A DNA stretch of 64,000 nucleotides from Symsagittifera roscoffensis (lineage: Eukaryota; Xenacoelomorpha; Acoela; Convolutidae), in the NCBI RefSeq assembly GCF_963678635.1, contig NC_087066.1:37891755-37955754 (forward strand). The letters run 5' to 3'. A program made the position numbers and the translations under genes. Shown here piece by piece: positions 11,740-23,194 of this stretch (position 1 is its first letter; the number at the start of each line of letters is the position of its first letter). Below the pieces are notes generated by a model. The model did no database searches. It saw only the letters and a program-made list of their open reading frames with translations, and was not told where the DNA came from.

Positions 11740-13875
11740 CTGTTAAATGGATTGTCAATTTAAACAGTCACTTACTTTTTAGATAAAATATGCTTGAATA
11801 CAACATTTATTTTGCAAATTCAACTTTAAATTGAAACCAGCATAGCAAAGATGAAAAACTAGCAAAGATGAAGCATAGCAAAGATGAATCATTATTTTCC
11901 AAAACGCAGAAAACGTTACTGGAGTTTTAGTGCAGCTCGAATTAATCCTAAAAGGTGTTCAATATAATGAATGATTTTAGTTGAATTTAAACTTTACCGC
12001 TTACATTGCAATCAGGGGTATAATAAATTTATTGGAGTTCATTTTGTCTTATAATAAATATTTCCGTTGAATGGATAAAATATATGTCCTACTGGTTTAA
12101 AAAAACTGTTTTTAAATAAATTTTTAAGAGTAATGAACGTAGTGAGTACTCTTATATAGGTCTTGGTGATTTTTTGTGCTTTTTCTCAGGAAAAAGTTTA
12201 AAATTTGTTCACGCTCAGTTTTGATTTTTAGCGGTTTGACGTTTGATTTCTTTTTAAGTTCATTTTTTTCATTAAAAGGAAGGCAAAATCTACTATCGAA
12301 CAGCAAAAATGTAAAGGTCATGAAAAACTTGATCGAACTCCAGTTTCAAAGTTTTCATTTTTCCCAGCGGAAAAACTCCTCACCTTTTGATCGACTTTTC
12401 TCAATTTGGGTACTTTTATCTATCAAAGCACCAATCATAAATTGTTCGTAAAAGTCAAAAAGCTTTCAGGCTTAATAATATTTCCTTAAAAATTGAAAGT
12501 TGAAATTTTTTCAAAAAACAATTTTTTTTTGTTTCCTTGCCAACTGACAGATTGAGTCTTTTCCATCTGTCAGTTGGCTATGTTTTCTTAGAATATTTTT
12601 ACTGAATGGGTGAACGAAAATTGAAGTAAGAAAAAATTCAATAATGATAATTTTCACAACAATTATATACATTATGGATTTTTGTAAGGGAGACTAGCTT
12701 GTTGGGCTGGTAAGTCTTTCAACGGATCAGTTGAGCAAACTCCCCCCGTAATACCCAATTGAGCTATTTTTCCCAAGCATTAGCAGAAACAAACGCTATA
12801 AAAGCCGTTATAAAACGCGTGATTGGTGTGTTAATAGCACGCAATCAATTGACCGACTATGGTTATTTTATAAGAGAGTCGAAAGAAATTTTTGAAAAAA
12901 TCAAAAAGAAAAAAAATCAAAAAAAATCGAACAATTTTTTTTATTATTGTTAGGACAACTATCGACTTGAAGAAAGTAAGCCACCAATTTCGGTGCTCCA
13001 ACCATGTATCTTAGTATCAAAAATTAGTTTCGGCAGCACCTTATTTATGTACACAATAGCATTTTTTTCACTTTAGACCGAAAAAGGCCGGGTTTATGTG
13101 CATCAGATTTTCTCGGATTTTTTATTTCTTTAAAGTAATTTTGAGTTTTGATGCTGTTTTTTTGGTGTTCTACAATCGCTGGTTGGAGAAACTGGCCCAT
13201 GACTCATGATTGAACATCGTTGAAAATAGTTTCAAGTGGTTAAAAACATGTCTCAAGTGCCTATTGAGCTATCTGTCCCCCCTCAAGCGGGAATGGGCGG
13301 CGGGGGAAGGGGTATTGTTTAATTGATACCTTTTAACAGACCGACATATGGCCAGACTTGAAGCAATTAACAAACCGGGACAGTAATTTCGAAGGAGGTA
13401 TTAGCAAGCAGGTAATAGTGGTAATATGCATAGGAGTCAGTTCAATTTAAACTTCTGATTTTAAAAACGATCTAGTTTTGATGACCAACCGTGTGATATT
13501 TTTCTTAAGGAGAGAAGTTCAACCCCAGACAATGCATTTTTTCACATATAAGCCAATTACGTTTCAGTTGTATTATATAGGTCTGCTAATAGACCAGTTT
13601 TTCCTTTTTCATGTTGAAACGATGGTCTGCTGAAAAAAACCGGTTGCGATAATTGAAATTGGTCCATTTTCTTGCAATATTACCAGTGAAAAATCCATGA
13701 AAAAAGCACCTAAACAAAACTGACACCTCTAAAAAGTGAGAGAGCTGCAAAGATTAGCTGTCGAAACACGGTTTTCATGCAAAGTATTAGCAAACATACA
13801 AAAGATAAAGGTTCTTTTGCTAAAAGTATAAACGCGTCTTTGTAACCCCGTTCAGCTCATACCTTTTAACCTCGC
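11740..13875 (+). repeat. Dispersed repeat copy (12130-12600) within AT-rich DNA
   Basis: The copy at 12130-12600 begins AGTACTCTTATATAGGTCTTGG and contains the same block order as the copies near 7.4 and 8.5 kb, ending CTGTCAGTTGGCTATG. The rest of the interval is AT-rich with two C- or G-rich patches (12741-12752, 13280-13312). A 64-codon plus frame at 12759-12953 is lysine-rich at its end and has no motif. Confidence 0.45.
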
Positions 13876-13879
13876 ACCT

Positions 13880-14043
13880 TTTTTTCATTGGGGGAAAAAG
13901 ATGTCATTCATTTTTCTGCAGCGGGTCCCAACTTGAGGAGGCGGATGACACTGGTAACCCTGGAGCCATCACCGAAGCGGGATTCAAACCCACAACCTTT
14001 GTGTTAAAGGACCCACGTCTTACCCACTCGGCCAGGACTGCTT
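13880..14043 (-). mobile_element. tRNA-derived SINE
   Basis: Read on the minus strand from 14043, the head is tRNA-like. A polymerase III box A, TGGCCGAGTGG, is at 14034-14024 and a box B, GGTTTGAATCC, at 13990-13980. Between them CCTTTAACACAAAGG folds as an anticodon-like hairpin, but acceptor and D stems do not pair well enough for a functional tRNA. About 100 bases of unrelated tail follow, ending in an A-rich stretch. Internal box A and B drive transcription of such elements, and mobilisation depends on a LINE. Confidence 0.6.
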
Positions 14044-14049
14044 AAGAAA

Positions 14050-14438
14050 AACGTGCTAATTGCCAGCGTAAAATTTGGCCAAAAATTTATTGACTGAGAA
14101 AATTAAAAATAAATCGTTTTGCAGGATTAAAAAAAAATTTTTTTTTACACCCTCGATTACAAAAGCAAAAAAATACTATCTTATATGACTGCATGGTAAT
14201 CCCAGAGAAGACTCCAATTAACTGAGTGGTTTACCTCGTGATTTTAAAGAGCTAAGCTGTTGGAGCGTATAAAATTGCCATTAATTACAGATTAGTTTGA
14301 ATAAATTGCCGCTGTCAAATATAGGTGTATAATTTCAGAAAGTCAAAAAAAAACTTTGAATTCTATCTAATAAGCCTTATATAATTTATTCGAACAAAAC
14401 CCTTTTTAAAAAAAATAAGCTGACAATAGCTTATCTTA
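14050..14438. other. No feature recognised
   Basis: AT-rich stretch between the SINE and the minus-strand coding-like segment. Nothing else seen. Confidence 0.4.
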
Positions 14439-14700
14439 CTACGTGAAACAAAAAAAATCTTGCAAATCTGAAATTTTATCTCCAACAAAACATCTTTTGT
14501 AGATTTCGAATGAGCTTAAAGTGAAACCGATGTTTGATATGCTTGTTCGGATTTTTGGATTGTGTCGCTTTTCTCGATCATTATCAAGCTCCATAGTGAT
14601 CAACATATTTTCTTTGGTCCAGTCAGTCGAAATATAGCCATATTTTGTCGAGTCGGTCACAATATAACGCGAACACCTCAACCCGGGAATGCTATCAGAC
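14439..14700 (-). other. Coding-like segment, possible exon
   Basis: A long pyrimidine tract (14705-14735) and an AG precede a frame of about 85 codons reading IPGLRCSRYIVTDSTKYG and later KENMLITMELDNDREK, ending at a TAG at 14439. Codon use is plausible, but no donor pairs with the possible acceptor, because the exon just upstream (14945-14740) ends in a stop. It could be a pseudogene or an alternative terminal exon. The family is not recognised. Confidence 0.3.
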
Positions 14701-14739
14701 GTAATCAAAAAGAAAAAAAAACGGGGGAAAAGTACTGGC

Positions 14740-16001
14740 TTAGTCTGGAATGATGTAACATGCCTGATTGTGTTGGTGTCTCTGGTTGGTATAGTGTGCT
14801 GACATGAGTGCCCTCTCTCTGGCCCTGACCAGTTCCCTGGCTCTCTTGGAGTTGATCTGGTAGATGACGAAGAGGAGAGAGACTAAAGAGATGACTAGGA
14901 GGATACAGGACACCAGAATCACTGTGATTGACAGGTAGTTCATGCCTCAAACAAACATTCAGATCAAAGCTATATTTTGCATTTCATCACTTTTAATTGA
15001 AATTCATTGCTTTTCTATATCAAATTTATTACAGCTACACTTTGTATGTCATTGTAGACAGGGGCGGATCTAGATTTCTCGAGGAAGGGAGTGGATTTTC
15101 AAAAAACGTTCGAACTCTTTTTCTAGGTCGATAAAATTGATTTTCCAAGCTCTAACAAATCACTATAAAGACCCTATTTTCACCAAAATTTCTGCGCCGC
15201 AGCCAAAGTTTTGAAAAAAAAAACAGGCCAAAAATGGCGTTTTAAGCACTTTTGAGAAAAATTGGGCCTTAAAAATGCGTTTTTTTTGGGCGCGCGCTTC
15301 CCCCTTAATCCGCTGGCGATTGTATACGCTCTATCTACGCTATTGTAAGGGACTAGATATTTTATTGTACATTGACAGCTAAACACTGCATGCCATAAAA
15401 CTGAAAAGAATTCAAAATTTAGATCGAATTTTGGAGAAAACTATTTTCAAAAAAACTAAAACCTGTAATTCGAATTGGGTTGACTTGACTTAAGAAAAAC
15501 TGAGCAAAAAAATATTTCGATTTTTAACAAAAACTATTGTGAGGAAAAATGACAAAATTCTTCATAACTGTTCTATTAAAATTTAAATAATTTCTCAATC
15601 ATTCTTATCTTAAATTAATTTAATTCGAACCAAATCTTCCGAATGTTGAATCTTTTTAATTTTAACTGGATACTTTTAAATCACCTTTAATCTATATTTT
15701 TTTCTTTTCTTTTTGTCTTAAGCTATCCCAATTCGAACAAAATGATTTTCAAACGTTCAGATTTTAATATTTACGTCCAGAATTGTATCCCATTACTTGA
15801 AATTTGGTGTACTTTTATAAATACTTTGATTACAATTCTTTTTAAATTGCATGCATGAATACCTGCCTGGAGGTGCAGTTCCTCGTGAGTGTGTTCCTCC
15901 TGGAAGTGCTGGAACAAGAGTCCCCCTGCAGACCTCCCTGTATGCTGATGGGGGAGGGGAGGATTCCCTTTACCACCCGATGCTGCTGCTGCATCGCACA
16001 T
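14740..16001 (-). CDS. Two-exon single-pass membrane protein, 114 residues
   Basis: Exon A (16001-15863) and exon B (14945-14740) join in phase 1: GCA G|GTATTC to TTTGAG|GC ATG. The sum, 345 bases, is 115 codons including the stop. The ATG at 16001 sits in a good context (CACCATG). The N-terminal part has MCDAAAASGGKGNPPLP and a His/Glu-rich stretch. Exon B encodes a strong transmembrane segment, SITVILVSCILLVISLV, then a basic stop-transfer region (SKRARELVRARERAL) and a Gln/His-rich tail ending CYIIPD. The frame stays open upstream to about 16085, so a further 5' exon is possible. No family is recognised. An N-out topology is inferred from the positive charges after the helix. Confidence 0.65.
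15059..15318. mobile_element. hAT-like MITE in the membrane-protein intron
   Basis: The left end is CAGGGGCGGATCTAG and the right end ATCCGCTGGCG. The flanking 8-mers are ATTGTAGA and ATTGTATA, a 7/8 target duplication. The interior shares blocks with copies at 50210-50490 and 58708-59000 (CTCGAGGA, TTTTTAGGTCGA, AAGTTTTCTGCGCC, AACAGGCCAAAAA, GCGCGCGCTTCCCCCT). No coding capacity. An 8-bp duplication with CAGGGGCGG ends points to the hAT superfamily. Confidence 0.7.
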
Positions 16002-16085
16002 GGTGAATGTATATGGAGTTAGAGTCTGGGTATCTGGATGGTCGGTTAAAAAATATTTCTGATTCAGTTGATCTGAATTTTTTTT

Positions 16086-17345
16086 TCAATTTTTTCGGAA
16101 TTTATAGTTTTTTTTAAATATTTTTTAAGATTTTTCCTAATTTTTGAGGTTTTCTGTTTTTATATTGTATTAAAATCATAAAAGATCATGACGATGAGAT
16201 TGTCTTCGATTCAAGGACTACAAGTGGTTTCATTCTTCGATGAACAATTCTGAGCTAACATTTCAGTTTAAATTAGGAAAAGCTATGTTTTGTTCTTTTG
16301 ATGGTCAGTTCAAAGAAATTGGGGAACTGGGAAATTACTGCAAACTGGTAAACACTTCAAGACTAAAGAGTATAAACTGTTTTGAATCCAATCTTGATTT
16401 TTTGACAATGCCTCCTTTGAAAAACCATTCAACTTAGATAGACCAAGACTTTAAATTCAACGATAACTTCTCTTCTAAATGTAGCTGTAAGAGCAAGTCA
16501 AAAATAAAAACTTATATTGTAAGCTGCAACCTGTTTTAGATAGCAAATTCACTATGATTGATATTTTTCTAATATGCAAATTTAAATTACATCGACATCG
16601 TTGGTATAGACATTTACATCAGCATTTATGGAATTCAACACATAACAGAATTACATTTTGGGAAATTGTTGTGGGTTGTATTAATTTTGTTATGAGTGAA
16701 GAACAGTTTGATAGAAAACTTTTTTTGTTGCTCCCTATCATTTTTTTCCCTAGGAACGTGATCAAGAGTGAACTAATTTATCTTTTGAGCAATTTCCGCG
16801 AGCTACTATCTTCCAAAATTATCATGCCAACCCATAAAGTCTAAAATTTATGTACAACATTATCAGCATCAGCTTACCTATTGTATGATCATTAACCCCC
16901 CCCCCCCCCTTCCTCCCCCAACCCTATCCAGAAATAAGTATCAAATTTTAGATGGATGTTACCAGTTTTCATTATTAGTTATATTGGACGACCAAACGTT
17001 TTTCTGTTTTTGAAAGTAGTTTAATTAATGCATGTTCAAATTTAAAAAAAAAAATCAGACGTTGTCAATGAGTCTAAAAATTTATTTACAGCAGCGGTGA
17101 AATCACTTGAGAAGCAGCATCCTTGTCGAGACAATTGAAATTCCAAAAAGCTTCACAGTGTCAATGATTTGGTTTTTCAAAACTAAAAAAATTGAAGAAA
17201 ACAACGACAACTTGCTAGTAATGCACGGTTTGTAGAAACTTGGTTTTGTAGAAACTACTGCTTTACAGATGTACCATTAACTAATGTGATTTACATCCAA
17301 ACATAGTTCCAAAGAGTGACACTTTTAGAAGCTCTGCATGTACTC
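16086..17345. other. AT-rich stretch with a C14 run
   Basis: Contains a run of 14 C at 16896-16909 and two weak plus-strand frames (16240-16437 and 16554-16844) without motifs or splice support. Nothing else recognised. Confidence 0.4.
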
Positions 17346-17370
17346 CGTAGCATTGTTGGCAGGATTCATC

Positions 17371-17555
17371 ACATCTGTTTTGTCATCCTGTTTCTGCTTA
17401 GCGCTGAGGGGGGAGGGTAGTTCGGGATGGGGGTTGTGGTGGCCAATGGGTTCTCATCCTCTTCGAATCTGTCGTCTATCTGTAGTGGGACTAATTGACT
17501 CTCGTTGAAGGCGTCCAGGTTCCTGTCCGGGTTCATCGAGTCTTCCAGGAACCTT
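17371..17555 (-). CDS. Terminal exon of an unknown gene, possible frameshift
   Basis: After the acceptor TTTGTTCCAG a GC-rich exon reads RFLEDSMNPDRNLDAFNE, then an acidic region (DDRFEEDENPL) and a Pro/Thr-rich region, ending SRNRMTKQM and a TGA near 17369. From the six-C run near 17406 a second frame also stays open and reads KQKQDDKTDVMNPANNATEY to a TAA near 17330. The second tail looks equally genic, so one missing C in the run is possible. The composition suits a cytoplasmic tail. It enters in phase 2. Confidence 0.5.
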
Positions 17556-17919
17556 CTGGAACAAAGACCAAACAAATGAAAAATATAAAAAGGATAGCCG
17601 GTTACTGTGCAAGTAGCACAGAATGTTCCTAGCATAGTTTTTAAAAAAGCGAAACGATAAAGCTTTTTCTTAAGTTAGTTTTTGTGCATGGGGTGATTAA
17701 AAAAAGTCTGATGTGAGACTTTATTTTAAAACTATAATTTCAAAACTCTTCTTTTTTGCTTAAAATTTTCTTTACTTGCTTGAAATTTTTTGGGCTTAAA
17801 TTTTGATTTATCCTAATTAAGCTGTTATTAGCCTGCTCGCTTGCTTTATTCGTTCTAATTATGCGAAAAATCAAAAATTTCAAACCGGTTTTTCTCAACA
17901 CTGGGAAAGCCGTTTCTCA

Positions 17920-18140
17920 TTCGGGTATGTTTTTTTCCCACGCAAAACTAGCTACCACAAATAACCGTCGGACTGGGTTGAGTGATATGTCATTTTAAAG
18001 CCCTTTCAGTCGTGATTCGAAATTATCAAGATCGTTTGAATCACGACTGAAAGGGCTGTAATACGACATATCACTCAACCCAGTCCGATGGTTATTTTTG
18101 TTAGCTGGTTTTGCGTGGGAAAAAGTACAACATACCCGAA
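17920..18140. mobile_element. Foldback element, ~97-bp arms
   Basis: The arms pair almost throughout: TTCGGGTATG at the left end with CATACCCGAA at the right, and GCCCTTTCAGTCGTGATTC with its complement next to a loop of about 20 bases. A few mismatches are present. It would extrude as a cruciform or form a hairpin RNA. No TIR-class transposon signature or clear target duplication was found. Confidence 0.8.
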
Positions 18141-18214
18141 TACAAAGTTCCTCCCCATTTTCAATTAAAAAAATTAACATGAACATGAAAAATGATTTTT
18201 CTGTATCCTACGTG

Positions 18215-18650
18215 CGTGAATTGTCGAGGTGTTAGTGCTGTAGTTAGTCTAAAAAGGTCATTTTTACTTTTTTCTACTTCTTGAGGTGTGTAAGTGAGTG
18301 GTATACAAAGTGAGTTTGAGAAATGATAAAATGATGTCCAGTGGAGTGTGGGGATAGTACGTGGGGTTGTTCCGTGTAAGGGTCGGAGTGACTAATTGTA
18401 TATTGAGGAAAGAGGGGTAAGGAAACTTGGAGAAATTCGGGAGTATTAGTATGATCAGGATGGTTTACATAATCGCGGGCTGTTCCGGGTTTGGAGGGAA
18501 AAGGGTGCGAGGGTGTTGTACTTGTTGTTGTAGTGTTATTAGATTATTTAGTTCATATGAGATTTGCGTGATATCTGGGGAATTGTTGTTGGAACGTTCA
18601 GTTGTAAAAGGAGAGTATGTCGTGTTACTAAATATTTGTTTTGAACTCAT
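18215..18650 (-). other. Strand-skewed segment with two overlapping open frames
   Basis: The plus strand here is G/T-rich and C-poor, unlike its flanks. On the minus strand one frame (18650-18465) reads NNNSPDITQISYELNN, and another, offset by one base, reads RDYVNHPDHTNTPEFL and continues to a TAG near 18260 (LTHLKK). Each frame covers one half, as if a single coding exon carried a one-base shift near 18470. No flanking splice site is convincing. The residues are Ser/Thr/Asn/Pro-rich with no recognised domain. Confidence 0.3.
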
Positions 18651-18675
18651 TTTTAAAAAGATATTTTACCTGTGA

Positions 18676-18920
18676 TTGTGTTTTGCTAGGTTATGGGTCT
18701 TTAAAGATTGCTATTTTGGCCAATTTGGGACCTTTATCGCACGATATTTTTGAAATCGTTCTATACTTGAGCTCAGGCGTGTTTTTTGGTCTAATTAATA
18801 TTTTGCTGAAAGCAAAACATATCACTTTGTACTTGACATAGCGCGTGGGGGATGGCTGTTGTCTACTTCATCATTTTTTTAAATGCGGGCTCTACTCCAT
18901 AGATCTTAAAGATCTTGTTT
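18676..18920 (+). mobile_element. Partial Helentron-like copy
   Basis: Shares TTATGGGTCTTTAAAGATTG, ATTTTGGCCAATTTGGGAC, AAACATATCACTTTGTAC and GCGTGGGGGATGG with the complete copy at 43985-44518, but lacks the 5' end and the 3' hairpin. Degenerate. Confidence 0.5.
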
Positions 18921-20361
18921 TGTTTGTTTTTGCTTAAATTCCAACTATAAAGAGCAAAAACGATTTGATGAATGTAGCAGAATTGAACCAGCCTTCTAAA
19001 AAAAAGCAAGATTCAGACAAATTATCCACAAGGAAAAGAGACAAAATACGTGCATTGAGATTTCACGGAAAACCGCTGGTGCATCCCTGCTTATTTTACC
19101 AGGCATATAACAGATTAGAAAATCAAGATGTTTTTTATTTGCAAGCAGTTGGTTGAAAACGTTAATAAAAGAGAAATTGAAATCATGGAACAGAACAACA
19201 ATGCAAAAGCTCTGCAAAAAATTTACAGGGGTTGGGCAGAAGACTATGGCGCAGTGCGTGTTCTTTTCCTCCCAATTTTAGATGCTTCAAGCGAAACTCG
19301 AAGGGGTCAAGTGCCAAGTGTGGAACAAAATTAAATCCCAATTAAATTGATATGAATAACGAACACTTCTAGAAAAAGGGCTCATTGTCCAGATAAACCA
19401 ATCACAAAGAAAAACGAGAAATTTGGAGAAAAACACATGAAAAATTTTTTCAAATTTCCAATGTTTTGAAAACGTTCTCTATGTGTGATTTTTTTCTTAT
19501 ATCATTGTGGTAGGAACGTTTAGTGCTACTTCCAGGGTAATTGAATCTCCTTGTGGCAAATTGATTTGCTTCGAAATGAAAAGCGCCTTAACCATTTTGC
19601 CTGACTATGTGCGTTTTTGGAAATAATTTTAGTCATGTGAACAAGCTTATCATACAACTTCAATGACAAAAATTACCAGAACGCCATTTTTTTGCTCAAA
19701 ATCAAAATCAAAATCATCTTTTGTTTCATAAAAATGCTCAAAATGAACGAAATCTCTGTAAAACAAACTCTTTTTAAAGCAAATTAAAGCAAATGTACAT
19801 ATAATTTAAGAAGAAGTGTGTTTAAAAAAAGATATTTGTGTCTTAAGCCTTTCAAGTATCTATTTTTGAAATTGCCTGCGCAGTTGTAAGCTTTGGTAAA
19901 ATAGGTTGTCTGTAAGGTCCAAACCAATCTTTGAAAATCCAAACCAATCTTTGAAAAAGTTGTAGACCTACTTATTAATCGTAGCATTGTCCTTTGAATC
20001 ATCTGATTTTAACTCTGTGATTAAATAGAGGTACAATTTTTCTTTTTCAAAAATAAATAGCTTTGTCTTTAAAAAAGTTAGTTTAATAGCGTAGCTTCCT
20101 TTATTCTCCGGCTTTGATTTTAACAGCATTTCGGCCAATACAAAATCTTACTAAGTTTGAATTTTACTGAGAAATTAGTTTCCAGTGGATATTTTGCTGA
20201 CGAAACTTGGTTAAAATTTCTGTCGAATCAATATAGCACGCTTAAATATCTATTAAGTTTAGAGGCACTCGTATAGTAGTAAAGCATTCACGTCGAGATC
20301 ATCAGATCGTCAGATCCTGGTCGATTCGGCTGCAATAGTGGTAGAGTAATGCAAAATTTGG
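18921..20361. other. AT-rich stretch; weak coding-like patch
   Basis: Two adjacent frames at 18965-19156 and 19128-19334 (reading KKKQDSDKLSTRKRDKIRA and NAKALQKIYRGWAEDYG) have codon-like composition but overlap in different frames and lack splice signals. A TTCGGCTGCAATAGTGGTA block near 20326 recurs near 24450 and may be SINE debris. Nothing else recognised. Confidence 0.3.
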
Positions 20362-20799
20362 GACAAACATAATTATTTAAAAAGAGCATCTGCCAATTTG
20401 GGGCTATTTCTGCATGCAAATTTGAGTTTTTAGGTGACATTTTTCGTCTGAAACATTCGCATTTGCAAAAGTTTTCCTAAATAGGTAAAAAAAGCTTTTT
20501 GAAATTAAATCTATCTGTTCCAACTTTTTGCTACTATAGATGCATTTGCTTCTTTTCGCAAAAATTTCTAAATTAAATCAGTAGTTTTTTTAAATTACTT
20601 CTGTATCTTCCAACTTTTTGCGATAGAAAACTGTAAAAGGATAGAGCAGACAAATCAATTTAAAACTGCAACTGAATTTTTTGGAATTTTTTCCATGCAA
20701 AAATAAAAAACTATTCAGTCAAAAATTTTCAAATTTGAATGCAGAAATTAGGAAAAATTGGTAGATTGCTCTTTTCAATTATTTTTGTCTGTTCCAATT
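20362..20799. repeat. Imperfect palindromic repeat
   Basis: The left arm starts GACAAACATAATTATTT, followed by AAAAGAGCATCTGCCAATTT. Its complement appears at about 20730-20798 (AATTGGTAGATTGCTCTTTT, then AATTATTTTTGTC). The pairing continues inward through TTCTGCATGCAAATTTG. It is probably an old MITE; no target duplication was identified. Confidence 0.5.
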
Positions 20800-21368
20800 T
20801 TTTGCTTTCTATAGAGAGTTGCAGAAAGTTCGGACAGGCAGAATTAATTATAAGGAGCAACTGTCTGGACATCATCGGAAAATAAAACTGAAACAAACAT
20901 ATGGTCGAAAGTTTTGCAGAAAGTTTTGCTCAAAACCTATAACCACAGCGGGAAATTGCATCCGAAGCGTCGATTAGTAAACCATGAAACAGAAAATTTT
21001 TTGCTCAAGGTAGGTTGGCTAATATTTTTCTGAGATTAGTTTCCAAATTTTGAATGATTTGATCATCTTCACTTCCATTCGTTTTTTTGGGCGAACTAAT
21101 CTGTTTGTTTTTGTTGAAATGACTCCAGATTTCGATTTTTTTAACAATTTTTGCTAACTGTTTTATAGTAAAATTTGGATGTTCATTCCAGTATCTTAAA
21201 ACATAATCATCGGATAATCGGCAATCTTGATTTTTGACGTTGATCTGACAAAATATTCAAGGTTAATCGGCTACAGATTTTGCATGAAAAAAAAGAGACG
21301 AAAGGCACTGATTTCTCATACTAATTAAACTGTCTGTCCGATGTTTTGCTGCTAATTATATTACACTA

Positions 21369-22082
21369 CAGTGCTGATTTAAATTAACCGGACAAAACGC
21401 GTTAAACTTGAAATTTAAAAACCGTTTTTCTCAATTTGGGTTGAGTTTAGGTGAAAATTTATGAACACACAACTTGTTTAAAATTTCAGCAGAACTAATA
21501 TGGTGTAATTTATTTTGCGAAATTCGGGCCCGAAATTTTCCCCAAAAATGGGTCATTTTGGCTTTTTTAGTTAATCAAAAATTACGCCAAAAATAACCAG
21601 TCGATCACAGACATAATTATATCAAAGTGAGCCCCTTACGTAGCCCAACAAACTTTAAGAAGGGCATAACCTCCAAAAAAATTGCAAATTGTTTAAAAAT
21701 TGTTTTTAAATAAAAAGTTGGTATTTTATATAGTAAAAACGACCTTTTTGTCTATCAAACAAAAATAAAATATTTTAAACAATTTTTTGGAGTTTATGCC
21801 CTTCTTAAAGTTTGTTGGGCTACGTAAGAGGCTCACTTTGATATAATTATGTCTGTGATCGACTAGTTATTTTTGGCGTAATTTTTGATTAACTAAAAAA
21901 AGCCAAAATGACCCATTTCGGGCCCGAATTTCGCAAAATAAATTACACCATATTAATTCTGCTAAAATTTTAAGCAACTCTAGTCTTCATAAATTTTCAC
22001 CTAAGTTCAACCCATTTTGAGAAAAATGAGTTTTAAATTTCAAGTTTAACGCGCTTTGTCCGGTTAATTTAAATCAGCACTG
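21369..22082. mobile_element. Tc1/mariner-like palindromic MITE, 714 bp
   Basis: The element begins CAGTGCTGATTTAAATTA and ends with the complement, and is flanked by TA on both sides, as expected for Tc1/mariner insertion. The arms of about 315-330 bases pair almost along their full length, leaving a loop of about 70 bases. There is no open frame. CAGTGCTG followed by GGACAAAA is close to known Tc1/mariner ends. A transcript crossing it would form a long hairpin. Confidence 0.85.
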
Positions 22083-22926
22083 TATAGCTTTTAACAATTT
22101 TATTGGACACCGTCTTAAGTTTTTGAAATAATTTTCACCTTGAGACAATGAAATTGCGTTAAAACTTCAGAATTTTCAAAACTGCATTTGAATTGACAAA
22201 AGAGCAATGCAAAATGACCGCGCTTTTTCGGAGAATCTCATTTTTGGCATATTTCAAGAGCACAATTGAAACAATTTTTTCTTTCAACATTGAAAAACTT
22301 TTTCATTCATCAAGGATTTGCCAAGCAAATTTTCAGAGCAAAAAAAAACAAAAAATTGTCGGCAAAAAGGCAAACGCAAAACTTTAGTAATTGATTTAGT
22401 TTAAAATTGAAGGTCAGAATTATTTCAGAAATTTAAAATCTTGTCCGATAAAATTGTTGAAACTATAGTTGACGCTTGTGATTTTTGATTGCACTTTTCT
22501 TTCTGTCAAATGTAAATCACTGTGCTACTCATTTTTATCTCGATTAATTCATTTATTAATTCATTGAAAAAACGTAACCCGTATTGAGTTTGGTTTTTAA
22601 AACATCAACTTTAATCATCTACTTTTCATCATTATCATTTTCATATCTAGAATTTCAAGAGTTTTGACTGGAAAATGTGATGGAGGGACTTCTGACTGCA
22701 ACCTCGGCTACTATTATCTTTTTGACCTTCTCATTACCTTGAATTCATTTATTCACAAACGCCTGTATTTTGGAGACACTTTCTATTAAATCAATTCGAA
22801 AATCCGTTGGGCTAAATATGTAAAACAATAGATAAGAATTGTTTCTTTAAAGGTTCAAAGTCAGATTGAGTTTCAATATCGTCTCAGTTTATACACCAAA
22901 ACACTTCAATATTCACTGGTATAGCC
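22083..22926 (+). promoter_or_regulatory. Upstream region of the alkaline phosphatase gene
   Basis: This 0.84-kb stretch should hold the promoter and 5' UTR. A TTTATAC box lies about 35 bases before the ATG. A short upstream frame at 22680-22742 encodes 20 residues (MEGLLTATSATIIFLTFSLP) and ends before the gene; it could be a leader or chance. No other motif could be supported. Confidence 0.3.
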
Positions 22927-23194
22927 ATGATATCAAAATTAAGATTATTTCTTGCCTTGTACATTGCAGTTGTGTCTTTTACGGAGTCAAACCAGCTTAA
23001 ACAAGGTGATACAGTCGATATTCCGGGACCTGACAACTCCTACAAGACTGCAAATTTCTGGGAAAAGAACAACGAAAATGAAATTGCAGAAGTGAAGAGA
23101 ATCGTTTCGAGAAACTGGCGGGCAAAAAACGTGGTGCTTTTTATTGGAGATGGCTATGGGCTTTCAGAGATGGTCGCAGCACGCATATTTCAAG
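22927..23194 (+). CDS. ALPL: Alkaline phosphatase exon 1
   Basis: Encodes residues 1-89 plus one base. Holds the signal peptide (LFLALYIAVVSF) and the first metal motif, FIGDGYG. It ends TTT CAA G|GTGAAG. The ATG at 22927 is the first in frame and gives a good signal peptide. Confidence 0.93.

Noticed and set aside
13958-14043. Functional tRNA gene
   Set aside because: Boxes A and B are good, but acceptor, D and anticodon stems do not pair properly and a SINE tail follows.
14740-17555. One gene joining the exon at 17555-17371 to the membrane-protein exons
   Set aside because: The first exon ends in a stop in both readable frames and no donor precedes the stop, so the join is not supported.
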